64,000 bases of DNA, taken from assembly GCA_009760885.1 (NCBI GenBank), contig CM019717.1, positions 48,981,366-49,045,365 on the forward strand, read 5' to 3'. Each line of letters opens with the position of its first letter. The first letter of the stretch is position 1. A model generated the notes under the pieces. It saw nothing but the letters and a program-made list of their open reading frames with translations. It did not search any database and was not told the DNA's origin. Below, piece by piece: positions 21,701-35,700 of this stretch. A program made the translations under genes and the position numbers. The stretch comes from Achatina immaculata (taxonomy: Eukaryota > Mollusca > Gastropoda > Stylommatophora > Achatinidae).

Positions 21701-24700
21701 CAGTGGACAAAATGACAAGACATTAAGGGGAAACACTTGCCATTAAAGTCAGAGATTTAATTTTTTTTTATGTTGTCTTGTTATATGGTACTATGTTTTC
21801 AATGAAATTGATGTTACTATGTACTATGTTTTCACTGAAACTGATAATATTATGTACTATGTTTTCAATGAAATTGATGTTACTATGTACTATGTTTTCA
21901 ATGAAACTGATGTTACTATGTAATATGTTGTCAATGAAATTGATGTTACTATGTACTATGTTGTCAATGAAACTGGTGTTACTATGTACTATGTTGTCAA
22001 TGAAACTGGTGTTACTATGTACTATGTTGTCAATGAAACTGGTGTTACTATGTACTATGTTGTCAATGAAACTGGTGTTACTATGTACTATGTTGTCAAT
22101 GAAACTGATGTTACTATGTACTATGTTGTCAATGAAACTGATTTTACTATGTACTATGTTGTCAATGAAACTGATGATATTATGTACTATGTTGTAAATG
22201 AAACTGATGTTACTATGTACTATGTTTTCAATGAAATTAACTAGTTTATTTACACTTTTCTCCCCATGGCGTCGACTACGCGCCCGGGAAGCTCTTGTAT
22301 TGCTTGTTAAATCACTCTGCCATGTTGGCAGTTCGTTTTCCTTCCTCATCTCCATCTTCCACCATTCATTTTTTCATTCAATAAATGTTTGATCTGTATC
22401 TTGGAACTTAGTCTATTCATTACCTACATGGAGTTCTTATCTGTTAGTCCTGTTGAGTGAGTGGGAGTCCTTGTACAAGTTTTCATTACGTGACACTTGT
22501 TTTTTTGTTGTGGCAGTCGGGAACCTGGCATTGTTGTGTCACTCTGGGTATACCATAGTTGCAAGTTTGCCTTTTTGGTAAAGTAGTGTTACCAACTCTT
22601 ACAGGCTTTCTAATTCAATTAAAGTCCACAAAAAAGCCAATATCTCTGACTCTACTGCCACAGAGGCATACGCCTTTAGTTGATGGCGTGTAGGCACAAT
22701 TAGTAATATACCATCAGCGAAGGAATTCTTTTACAAAAGCAAGGAAGCTTCATTTTAAACGTTAGATATTTACATGAAACAACAGAAGTCCAGAATACAT
22801 GAAGACATGTGGTTAAAAATTAAAACACATTCAAACCATTGTTTATAGTTTAAGAGCTCTTCTTTCTACACGCGATGAGCATTATTATTATGTAAATGCG
22901 TAACATTCAGTTTTTTAATTGTTCCTCATTTTGTAATAAAGTTATAGCTTATCGTAGTTTTTTCATTACTTTATAAACTAATACTACCTAAAATTACTGA
23001 TCCAAGATGATGAGGCTTACTTAATATAATCAACTTTAAAATCTCTCTCTGAACCTTAAGTGCCCAGGGCACATGGGGCTTCCGCAAGGGTTTTCCACAA
23101 ATGCCTGTCCTTTGCCTTTTTTTCTGCTCTTGCCCAGGTGAGCCCTCTATTGCTCAACATCCTTTCTGTTGTTCTTCTCCATGTCTCTTTTGGTCTACCC
23201 TTACTTCTGTTCCCCTGTGGTGTCCATCTTAGTGCTATTTTTGGTAGTGAGTTGTCAGTCATTCGTAGCACATGTCCCAACCATAAAATAGCAGGTATTA
23301 ATTTGAGAATTAGGCCGAACGGCAAGGTATGCCGCAGCACAAAGAAGCATAATTCACAGGACCCCCCCCCCTCCCTTCCCCATCCCCAACATTGCTTTTA
23401 ATGTATCAACATTGAACAGGAAACAGTTGCCAGGTATGACGAACTACAGACCTTCACTTCCTGAAAGTGTCTACTTACAAGCAGGGAATATCACAATTGT
23501 CTGACGAATGTGTGTGTGGTGGAGGGGGGGGAGGGGTGAAAGGGATTTACGTTTTAATGGAAATGACTAGAATTGTTGTTCATAGTTAGGGCGTCAATCT
23601 GTCATCTTGTGATTGACGTGTTATGAATGTATCCCTTACACGTTCAGTACCACTGCCATCAGTGGGTAAGTACCTAAGCAATCTTTCGCGTATGGTTCAG
23701 TAAGAAGGGAAAAAAGATTACTATTAGCTTATTCAACAATTGCAGCTTAAATGTAATTTTTTTTTAAATCACGATATTATCGGCCGGACTAGTCTTATAT
23801 TTAGACCCTCATGTTAAGAAAGAAATAATAATTTAGAAAAAAAAAAAAAAAAGATTTCGTTAACTTTCAAATCAGCAACTTGATCTCATATCATCAAGTA
23901 ATTCCTTTACACAAACTAAAACTAGACAAACCTGTGGTAGCTGAGGTGACATTCGCCCAATCTCCGTCCACTCGCCGTCACGGATTCTATAACCGCTTGT
24001 GACAACGCCTTGAGGAAAAACAGTTTTTGTGTCTAAATGAAGTTAACCATATTGTTAACGAGTTGATTTATTAAAAATCTATTAAAATAGCAGTTGACCA
24101 TATTGTTTATGAGATGATTTTTTAAAATCTATTAAAATCATAACAGTCATCAACAATTGTTTTCTGTATCCATCAGTTTCTTGGTTTTTTAAAAATTCTT
24201 TTAAGTATTTCTTTTCGGTCCGTTAAATGCATCATTCCTTTGTAAAGCATGCATCAAAAGCGTATACTTTCTTTCCTAACGGGTTTTAAGAAAACATTTT
24301 TATTAGACGGGTAATGAAATATTTCATCTTAAAATTGTGCTTGTATATAATATGTAAATATCTGCTTCGCACATAAGAAAGTACATTAAACTGACATATC
24401 CAGCTTGCAAATTCTCTGAACAAAATTTAGTCTGAAACTAGGCCATGAATAATCTTATATTTATATCTTATATCCTTCTCGTGCCGTTAAACGTCACTTG
24501 GGCTCGCAAGATAGTTCGCCAACTTTTTCTGTCTTCGGCAAGCCTTTCAGCATCAAAGGATTTTATGCCTATTAATTTGGCCTCTCTTAACAATGTCCTC
24601 ATTAGAGTTTCACGTGGTCTGCCTCTTTTTCTTTGGCCTGTTGTGTACCACTTGATAGCTTATTTTGGGATTCTTTTACTTTTCTTCTCATCGTGACCAA

Positions 24701-27700
24701 CATATGTCATCTCCTTTTCCTAATCACCCATGAGACTGGTTGTTGTTCAGTCATCTGTCTTATCTCGGCATTGTTCTTGAATTCGTTCCACTTGATGCCG
24801 CGTATTTTCCTTAGTCATTTGTTTCCAAATAGTCTAATTTCTTGTCTGTTTCTTTAGTTGTTTTTCCATCTTTCGCATGCATAAATGAGGGTGGATATTA
24901 CATTTGAATTGAATAGTTTTAACTTGGTTTTTGTGCTTATAACTTTTGAATTCCATATGTTCTCAAGATTCTTGAAGATTGAAGCTGCTTTTGTAATTCT
25001 AATTCTAACTTCCTTTCTGGTGTCACCATCTTTGTCTATGTAGCTGCCAAGGTATGCAAATTGACTGACTTCTTCAATATATGTCCCTTCTATGTGTATT
25101 TTCCCATTTTGAATAATGAGAATTTTCATTATTTTTGTTTTGTCCTTGTTAATTTCAAGTCCTATTTTGCTAGCCAGTGAAGACAGTATATCTGTTTTTT
25201 CTTGCATGGAATTCGCATTGTTACTGATAAGAGTTATGTCATCAGCAAAATCAAGATCTTTTAGTTGGGTCCCATGTACCCAGTCAATACCTGTGTTACC
25301 TGTGCCGGATGTATACTTTCTCCTTTGCTTTTTGTAATTGCAGTAGACTACATAATGAAAAGTATACATCCTTGTTTCATTCCTGTTTCAGTCTGGAACC
25401 ATTCACTCATCCCTTCTTCTGTTTTGACTGCACAAACATTGTAGAAGTCCTTAATGATGTTGACAATTTTAGATGGTATTTCATATAGACTTAAAATTCT
25501 CCACAGTGAATCTCTGTGTATGCTATCAAATGCTTTTTTAAAGTATATGAAGTTCAGTATTAATGGTTTCTTCTTTTCAATACGTTCTTCGGGTATTATT
25601 CTGAGAATAGAGATCTGGTCGATACAGTTTCTCCCTTTTCGAAATCCTGTTTGTTCTTCTCTCATTGCGGTATCCACTATATCTTTAAGTCTATTCAAAA
25701 TGACCTTGCAAAATATTTTTGACACAGATGATATTAAGGTTACTCCTGTCCAGTTGTTACAGTCACTAAGGTTGCCTTTTTTGGTATTTTACCAAGGATT
25801 CCTTTTTTCCATTTAGAAGGGACCTTTTCTTCTTTCCAGATCTTATTAAACATTCTCTGTAGTTGTCTCATGTTGTCACTATTGATAGCTTTTAAAATTT
25901 CGGGTGTTATTTCATCTTCACCTGCAGCTTTGTTGTTAGTCATTAAATTCACTGTTGTTACAATTTCATGCAATGTAATTTCATCTAGGTTGACATTTAG
26001 TTGTGGGGCTGGTAAGTCGGTTTCAAGGTTTAACAATTCTTTTGGGTGTGGTCGATTAAGTATTTCTTAGAAGTGTTCAGCCCATCTTTGCTTTTGGTCT
26101 TTACTTGATGTTAATAGGGTTCCAGTTTTGCTAAGGATTGGTCTTTCTTTAGATGTAATATTAACTGTTAGCCTCTTTTGTATGTTATATAAAGTTTTGC
26201 TGTCTCCTGTTTTTGCTGCCTTCTCTGCCTCTTTCGCCATATTTTCTATGTATTCTCTTTTATCCCTTCTAGCTGAACTTTTTACTTTCTTGTCTATTTT
26301 TTGTATGTTGCTTTCGCCAGATCTTTTCCAAGATCTGTTTTTACATTCAACATGTCTAATTTAACTGCCCATCTTTCATGTATGTACTTCCATGTGTTTT
26401 CTGATATCCATGCTATTCTATTTGTTTTTTTCTTTTCAGTCCAGCGCTTGCTTTTGCTGCTGTGATTATGGCTATGCTGTAAGAATTCAATATTCATATA
26501 TACTTCATATATATCCTCTACTTCACTGAATGTTATGGAATGATTGGCAAGTTCCAGATTGAAATTACTGTTAGTATTCTCTTCTTGTAGGCTGTGGCTG
26601 TTTATCTTTCTGTGTATTGATTTCTTGTGTTGGCTTTTCAGTTTCAGTTTTATTTTTCCCTATACACAGATTGTGATCACTGTTGACATCTGCACCCCTA
26701 TATGCCCTTACATTTATCAGAGATGTTCTGTATTGCTTTCTAATACAAAAATGATCTATCTGGATTCTAGTTCTATCTTATGTAGATATCCACGCTGTTT
26801 TATGTATCTCTTTGTGTGGAAATACTGTGGCTTCAATAACCATGCCCTCTGTTAGACATATTTCAGTTAATCTTTCTTCGTTCTGATTTACCATGTGAAT
26901 TCCTTTTTTTTCCCATTACTTTTTCAACGTCGGTGATATCTTTCCCTACCTTAGCGTTGAAGTCCCCCATAACAATTTTGATGTCGTGTTTTGGGACTTT
27001 GTTGATGATTTGTTGTAAATGGTGATAGAAATCATCTTTCACCTCATCATCTGCATTGTTCGTAGGTGCATAACACTGTATTACTGTCATTCTTCCGGGT
27101 CTTAAGTTGTATCGTGCTCTTATTATACGACTGTTCACTGGTTCCCATTTTACAAGGCTCTTTGCTGTTATATTTGACATAATTATACCTACCCCCTCTT
27201 GATGTTTACCGTTATCTCTGCCTGAATGTATTATTAACTTACAGTTTCCCGCCGATCCTGCTTCTGGCCATCGCATTTCACTGGTGCCCATTACGTCTAG
27301 GTGGTATCTCTCCACTTCTTTGATGACCTGAGTACTTTTTGTTGGTGCTGCCATCGTTCTTACATTCCAGAATCCAATCTTTGTCTCATGTTTAAGGCCG
27401 ACGAATGATCTCTTCGGAGTTGGCATCACTGATGCTCGGTTGGTTTCTCTGCGAGTTTCTTTAACGATTTTTTCCCAGGTCCCAGGATAAGGTTGTTAGC
27501 CTTATGCCCAACTCCCGGTACAGGATATGTGACAGATCAAGCGGAACTCCCCCGATTTCTGTATGCCGACGGGAGCGTTAAACAAAAACGTCCGCCATCT
27601 TGCACGTCACACCGGAAGAACAATGCAGGAGTGAAATAGCAAACATAAACTGCTCAGTAATGCGTCCAAGGACGGTTACGTCGCAGATTAATCCTAGCAG

Positions 27701-29710
27701 CCTTTCAGGAAATGCTAAGATTTTAACTGTTGTAAAGAAATCAAATAATTAGACACAGATATATACTGGGGAGAATCAAATGAAAACCTTAAAGTGCGAT
27801 AAAATTTAGAAGCAGGGAGCTATTGTCCTGAAAGTTTGTAACAGTGATAATCATTGTTTGAAGATTGGTCGACAGGTTGCAGCACGAAGACGGAACGCTA
27901 CACGAGAGCGGGGCAGTAGTATAAAAATGGCAGCATCATTTGCAACATACACAAAAGAGCAACATTCTGTTATTGTTTTTTCCCCTTAAATTAAGTAAAG
28001 GGATCAAACCCTCGAAATTCATCGAAGAACGAGAGTGCATCGTGGGATGCATGTTTTTAACTCCAGCGAGTGTGCGAATGGAGTAGGAAGTTTCGAAACG
28101 GCGTTAGTTCTGTAACACTCCTCTACCAGGTCTGACACACAGAGGCCATTGCAGCACTGGAAGCCATGGTGAGGGAAAATAGGCGAGTAATAGTGAATAA
28201 AATGGCGTTTTGTTTGGATATGAGTCATTGACCAGCGCATCAAATTGTCCATGATGTTCTGCAGATTCATAAAGTTTCTGCATGATAAAAAAAAATATTT
28301 AAGGTTTTCCTTTGGCCTTCTCTCGTATGTATGTATGTATGTATGTATGTATGTATGTATGTATGTATGTATGTATGTATGTATGTATGTTGTGAAAGCC
28401 ACCGATGTGAGACACCAAGCAAAATTTGACGCTGACCTAGATTATGTGAGTGAGTTCTGATGGCCAATGGATAAATCGTGAAGTTCAGGGGAAACTCACA
28501 GACGGAGTCCATGTAGAATTCTGAGGGGGAAAATAATACATATTAACTAATAACTGTGCTGCACAATAATGCATTATTTACAAAATGAATGGTTATGCTA
28601 TAGTCGTCTATAAGATTAATTGTTCAGCTGTTATCATAGAAACTTATTGAACATGACGCTATCAACTATGAAATAAGAATTATAATATCTAAATAGAAGC
28701 GACACTACCATCGCAAAATAGGAGATGCTATCATTATTTACACAACGAAGTTAACACCAGCTCCGTTTCTGTTACAGCCATCAACATTAAATTTGTAACA
28801 AAGTGAAGCTGGTTTATTCGTGCAAGTGAATCTTTCACCTCAACATAATATAAACTTATTACAGTACAGTAATGAAGGAAAAGCTCCAAGAAAACAACAA
28901 AACAAAGAGAATGAAGAAATAAATAGCACCAGCTACACAAAGCTAAATCTCTAAAAACCGAAATAAAATATCAAGGCAATAAATACTCCACATGGGCAAT
29001 GAAAATAACAGTAATATAACTACAGTTCAGTTTCAGACTATGCCTAATGATAATATACTTAACTTGAAACATTTGACCATAAATATCAACAGGGAACTAC
29101 AAGAGAAGGCAGAGAAAGAGCAATAATAATAATAATACCAATAATAATCCAGTGGAACCAGAGAGCTTCCTCATGGCAGAGAATACTGGGCTTCCGACCT
29201 GCTCCCTAATCTTTCCATTAAATCAAGTTCAAAATTTTATGAATGAAGTCAGAGAGGCTAAAAGCATGTATATCTCATGAAGTAACTGAAAAAAATGTAA
29301 TACTTCAGTACTCCTGTACTTTACAGCAGGTATAAGACTTTACTACTTCTGTACTTTACAGCAGGTGTAAGACTTTACTACTTCTATACTTTACAACAGA
29401 TGTTGTACTTCTGTACTTCTATACATCCGTACTCTGTTCTTAATTTTTTTACTTTGTAAGCACACGGAACTTGGACGTCTCACATTATCATGTTAAAAAG
29501 AGTCTTTTTTTTTGCAGATCTATATATAAGCGACATGATTATAAAATGTATCTGTATGAAGGCCTAGTACCAGTCTGATGTGGAGGAATGATGCCCCAGT
29601 TTCCTAGAACCAGATAGCCGGCTTGTTGTGCTGGTCTGAGGAGAAACAGTCAATTGTTAGAACACATACATACATACATACGTACATACATACATACATA
29701 CATACATACA

Positions 29711-29742
<32 letters not shown>

Positions 29743-32700
29743 CATAAATACATACATACATGCATACATACATATATATACATACATACATACATATATA
29801 CATACATACATAGTACATAAATCATTCATACATGCATATATTTTTTTTCAGTCAAACATATCATATACACATTAATGCATACATGAACACTAATACATAA
29901 TACATACTTTCGTACATTTACTGCTTTGGCTGGGGGGTGAAGACGCCTGTCCGATGAGGCAATCAGCGACCTATAGCTGATATGTTAGCGTCAGGATTAG
30001 CGAACCATAGCTGACCAAGACCCTGTCCCACCTCTCTGAGGGTACCCCTAGGAACAGGCCTAGCCTGGCTAACTGGGCAGGGATCGCCATAGTACCCATG
30101 GTGATGGAATCTGCTAGAGAAGCATTGCACACCCCCTGCTTTTTTAGCTGTACTCTTGGACTGAAAAAATAGCCGCCATAACCCGCTCCCACGCCGATAC
30201 AATGCTATAGCTCAACATCTCTACAGCATCGGCTGCAAAGAACAACAGCTTGCAATTACAGGGAGTTTGTACAAGTACAAGTACTGCTTTGGCTATTGAT
30301 GTTGACTGTTAAATATGAAAACTATAACAGACCGCGGACAAAGTTTTATTGAGCACATGAGATTGAGCCGATACTTTCTCAGCCATGTGCAATAGCAGGT
30401 TTCTGCACCACGTCTCAGGATCACATCGATCAAGAACTTGTTTGTTTCGTTGTGGCACAGCTTGTTTCCGTGGAGCATATCGTGGAGGTGGACTAGGCTG
30501 GATACTACACACGGCATCTCGCTGAAGTCGCAAAAGGCGACAAATAATTTCACCAAACTCATGATTCACTTCCTGGAGTTATTCTCTCCCCTGATTTGTT
30601 TGGATAATGAGACAGACTGTCTGGTCTGTGCAGATAAGGAAGTTTTTTTAAAAAGGGGGAGGGGGATACGGTCTGTGTGTATAAATATATATTATTGTGC
30701 ATGACTGACACTGATAGCCAAACGACTGATGAAAATGATTAGCCACACATTCCATTCATAATTTAACTACAACACACATACCTCGGAGATTAAAGACCAT
30801 ATGATTACCACTGAAAACACACCTGCCTGTAAAAACAGATTCTTACGGTTATATTTTATCAGAGTTAGAGAAGACGTACTCAAATAAACGAACAAAAGCG
30901 GTATTTTCCTACCACTTGCGCACTTGTCATATGAAAACAATGGCATTTACCGTGCAACTTCGCCTGGTATGTGTCTCGTGCTGCCTTCTGAAAATGTAAT
31001 TTGGCCACATCAAAGTGTCAAAGGCAGACCAATGACATTGTTGATAATATTTTACCTCAGCAAGTTTCAAAATTATTATTTTCTTATCTGTGAAATGATT
31101 CTACATAAAAGACCCTATGAAAGCAGATTTATGCGTTTCATATCCTGTTATGGAATGGAAAAACTAATTATGTCAGTCCGTAAGAACAGTGAAGAGCAAA
31201 ACCTCTATCTTAATTCGAAGAAAACTAAATTGATGACAACTGACAAAACAAACGAGGCAGCTGATGAAAAACTGGAAGAAGTGGAGAGTTTTGAATATCT
31301 TGGATCACTGCTAACTAATAATGGAGATACAATGAGGTAAATTAAAAGGAGGACATCTATCGCTCTTCAGAAAGTAAAACAATTAAAGAATATGTGGAGA
31401 GGAACAGACAGAACTATAAAAATAAGATTTTTAAGGGCATTCATCTTTCCCATCACAACATATGCCTGTGAGACCTGGACACTAACAAAACAGCTGAGAA
31501 ACACATAAATCTCTTTGAATGTAAATATTACAGAAGAGTTCTTCAAATATCATGGACACAAAAAAGAACAAATATATCCATACTACAAGAACTTAATATT
31601 GAAGAAGGCTGGGTAGTAAAGAGGATTAAAGAGAGAAAACTTAAATAATTTGGACACAATAAACTTCATGATATTCTAGAAAAGACTGTCTTGGAAGGGT
31701 ACATAATGGGAAAAAGAAAGAGAGGAAGATCAAGGGGAAGATGGTTGCAAGACATCGTTGATGATCTGCAAATGGATGCATCAGCAGCAGGCCATCTTGC
31801 TCACAACCGAGAGGTCTACAGGAGTGCTGTTAGGGAGCCAAAGTTTCGCAAGGGACACACAAATGAATGAATGAATGATCCTGTAATGGTGATATATTTC
31901 CCAATGATGACTGCCAAAGCTCAATATAGTTGTCAATTTCTCAGAATTTGACTCAGTCTTGAAATAAAGGAATCACATCGATGTGGTCATCGACATCGAA
32001 ATGCAGTTTCGAATTTACATTTACTAGAAACCGTCTAACATATACCAGTCACACCGCGAATCCAGTTCTGTACCGATATGCTTCTTACCTTGTGTGGGTC
32101 ATTTCAATTGTGTAGCCGGAGTTGTCCGTTACTTCTTCTAAAATAAAATTTAAAATATAAAAAAATGATTATTACTGATTCATAACTATTTTCCTGCAAA
32201 AAAAACTAGATCGTACAGTAATATTTGTTTATACCTCTGACAAAATCGTTATGAAAAATACCACAAGAAAATAATAATACATTTTGATAACGTCGGACCG
32301 CCTGTGGCCTCATAGTGTTATAATATACATCGTGGCCTCACAATGTAATAACAGAAATCGTGGCCTCACAATGTAATAACAGAAATCGGGGCCTCACAGT
32401 GCTATAACAGATATCGTGGCCTCACAATATTATAACAGAAATCGTGGCCTCACAGTGCTATAAAAGATATCGTGGCCTCACAGTGGTCTTTTTCTTCTTG
32501 TTCGTTCGCTTCTACCGCCAAGACCGCCCCGTTATCCTACTGAATTTACGCCTGTAGTCCTCGATAGGTCCCGTGGTCCCCGAAAGGACCACACGAGATC
32601 CCCGAAAGGACCACAAGAGGTTCAGAATATCGCATGGCTTGAGCCTGTATTCTCAGTGGGTCTCAGAAGCGGGAATGTGTGGCACCTTGGTTTTCGTTGC

Positions 32701-35700
32701 ACCAGTTTAATCTAGAGTTGGACTTTCTCACAGGAAAACCTCGGCATGTTTTGGATATCAGTATATCCCCGGTGAGTGTGAGGTGGTTGCCCATCCAGGC
32801 TAGAGTTGGACTTTCTCTCCAGAAAACCTCGACGTGTTTTGAGATACCCGTATATCCCAACCGAGTGAGAGGTGCTTGCCTATCCAGTCCAGCGTTGGAC
32901 TTTCTCACTGGAAAACCTCAGCGTGATTAGGATACGCATACATCCCCGCCGGGTGAGAGGTGGTTGCTTGTCTAGACTGCCCTGGTCCAGTGTCTCTGAC
33001 TTCAGCATTTTGTGGTCGTGGCTGCTACCCTTCCTAGTTGTGACCAGGACGGAGCTTTTGTCCAGGAGGACGAATCCTCGCCACTAGTAAGTTTCACCCT
33101 TGGGTTGAGCCGGTTTAGGCATATTACCCCAGTATGGGCGTGTTTAGGACGTGACCGACCTCTAGAGCAGAGGTAACTTGACATGAGTAGCCATCACGTT
33201 TCATCCCTGGTTTAAGCGGTTTAGGCATATTTCACCAGTTTAGGTGTATATCGTACGTGGCCGGCCTCTAGAGCAGAGATGCCGTGATTTGAGCAGTCCT
33301 GACCTCGAGACTACTGATTACTTCACTTAATCCTTTCTTTCACCTTTTCAACAGTGGCGCCGCTCGGCAGCCCCAGTCGCACCTTTCTTCACCGGCCGGG
33401 AGGAGCCCCACTCCACGCACGACAGCTGAAGAATCTCGCCAGCAGCGGTAGATGAGCTACCAAACATGACTCTCATCTACCCAAAGCGAATGGTTTTCAG
33501 GCGCCAGATATTCGCCTTCGCCCCTTCTCCTGTCAGTTTGAACAGTTCTGCCACGAGAAGGCCAGGAGCTGGACTTGACTGTCAGAGGCTATTTGAGACG
33601 CAAGCCTTGGAGACATTTCATTGGAGTGGAGAGTGTATCCCCCACCAAAGCTCCGGCTATAACAGTCCTTAGAACCGCCTCACAGTGGTATAACAGATAT
33701 CATAGCCTCAGTGCTATAACAGATATAGTGGCCTCGCCGTGATATAACAGATATAATGGCCTCGCAGTGCTATAACAGATATCATGGCTTCGCAGTGCTA
33801 TAACAGATATCGAGGCCTCGTAGTCCGTGATATAACGGATATCGTGGCACCGCAGTGCTATAATAGTTACATGGCCTCTCAGTGCTATGACAGATATCGT
33901 GGTCTCGCAGTACTATAACTGACATCATAGCCTCTCAGTGCTATAATAGATATCGTGGCTTTACAATGCTATAACAGATATCGTGGCCTCACAGGTGTTA
34001 TAACTCTGTTCAAAAATTCAGAATGCAAAACTGGACGTAGTGGGACACAACAGCAAGTGGCGAACCTAATGGCTTGCTGCGCGCAACACGCATATCTCAT
34101 GTCTCATGTAAACAAAGGCTATGTACCGGGCTATAATGGTACATTGCATAGTCAACACAGGTGCACTACATTATCCAATTTAGGTTTGCTAAGTATATAA
34201 TTAAGGTGTGTTCGCATAACGTCCACAACATAATACGTCCTATTTCACAGAACATATCGTGGATGTAATGCGTGGGATATCTGTACAAGCTTGCGAGTTT
34301 TTGAAAGTGTTAAAAGGTTCTCTCTTTTCTACTCTTAGTATAATTCGGCATTAAGGCGAATTTTTATTTCTTCAAAAGAAAAAAAAATCAGGAAAGAGCA
34401 AATTAAATATATCTAGATATTTATCGTGAAAAAAGCAATCGATCATAAGTGAAATCTCTAAATATGCTTGAGTAGTCACACATATCACATAAATTCACTC
34501 TTACCTGGGAATGCTTTAGTATAGTGCATCTGTACTACGAGGTAGTTTATGCCCGTGTCTCCACTGACTCGTAGACCAACGCCTGCAGTGGAGAAAAACT
34601 CTTGTTCCTTGTTTTGTAATCGTTACTCTTTTTAAAATGTGTCAGTTGCTCACGTTGAATATAGCCATCTTTCTTATCTTATATCTTATATCCTTCCCGT
34701 GCCGTTAAACGTCACATAGGGCTTGCAAAGTAGTTTGCCAATTTTTCCTGTCTTCGGCGAGTCTTTCAACCTCATCCAAAGATTTTATGCCTGTTAATTT
34801 GGCCTCTCTTAACAATGTCCTCTTCAGAGTTTCACGCGGTCTGCCTCTTTTTCTTTGGCCTGTTGTGATCTACTTGATAGCTTTTTTTTTGGTATCCTCT
34901 GATCATTTCTTCTCATCAAGTGACCAACATATGCCCATCTCCTTTTCCTGATCACCCATGAGACCAGTTGTTGTTCAGTCATCTGTCTTATCTCTGCATT
35001 GTTCTTGAATTCATTCCACTTGATGCCGAGTATTTTCCTTATGCATTTGTTTTCAAAAGAGTCTAATTTCTTTTCTATTTCTTTAGTTGTTTTCCAGCTT
35101 TCACATGCATAAATGAGGGCGGATATTATATTTGAATTGAATAGTCTTAACTTGGTTTTTGTGCTTATAACTTTTGAATTCCATATGTTCTCAAGATTCT
35201 TGAAGATTGATAGCCATCTTTACCACTAGTTTAATCTTTGTCATGGCTTTTCATGTCTTTAATAAATAATATAATCTTTATAACTGGCCATTTACAACCT
35301 GTGATCAGATTTCACAAGCCAAATTAAAGTGTGTCTGAAAAAGCCTTCAACCAGTTTGCCAAAATGCGTTTTTATCTTTCTTTAGCGGTGAAAAATGGCA
35401 TTAACATTGAATGAAGAAGCAGAGAATGAGAATGGACTGTGAATGGACAAGGGTTTCCTTGCTAAAGCTGTATCGGAAAGATTATGGGAAAAGTAAGAGC
35501 AGGAAAAGGACACTGTTGCTAAGCTGGGTTAAGGGTGCTGGCAAGAAATCTGAATTGTGTGGCATAAGAAGAAGAAAAAAAAAAGCGTATCGTAAACAAC
35601 CAACACTTGGCGGAAACTTGCAGCAAACAAACTCTAGGGTGGAAGCTGCGACATGCGACAGAGTATATATGGGTCTGTCCTGGATGCAATGACGCCGGAG

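Noticed and set aside
21768..22355. Frames of 97-195 residues with 11-residue periodicity on both strands
   Set aside because: The 33-bp tandem repeat keeps all frames open by arithmetic. Coding on both strands at once is implausible.
28019..29875. HTYIHTYIHTY and CMYVCMYV frames
   Set aside because: Translations of (TATG)n and (ACAT)n microsatellites.
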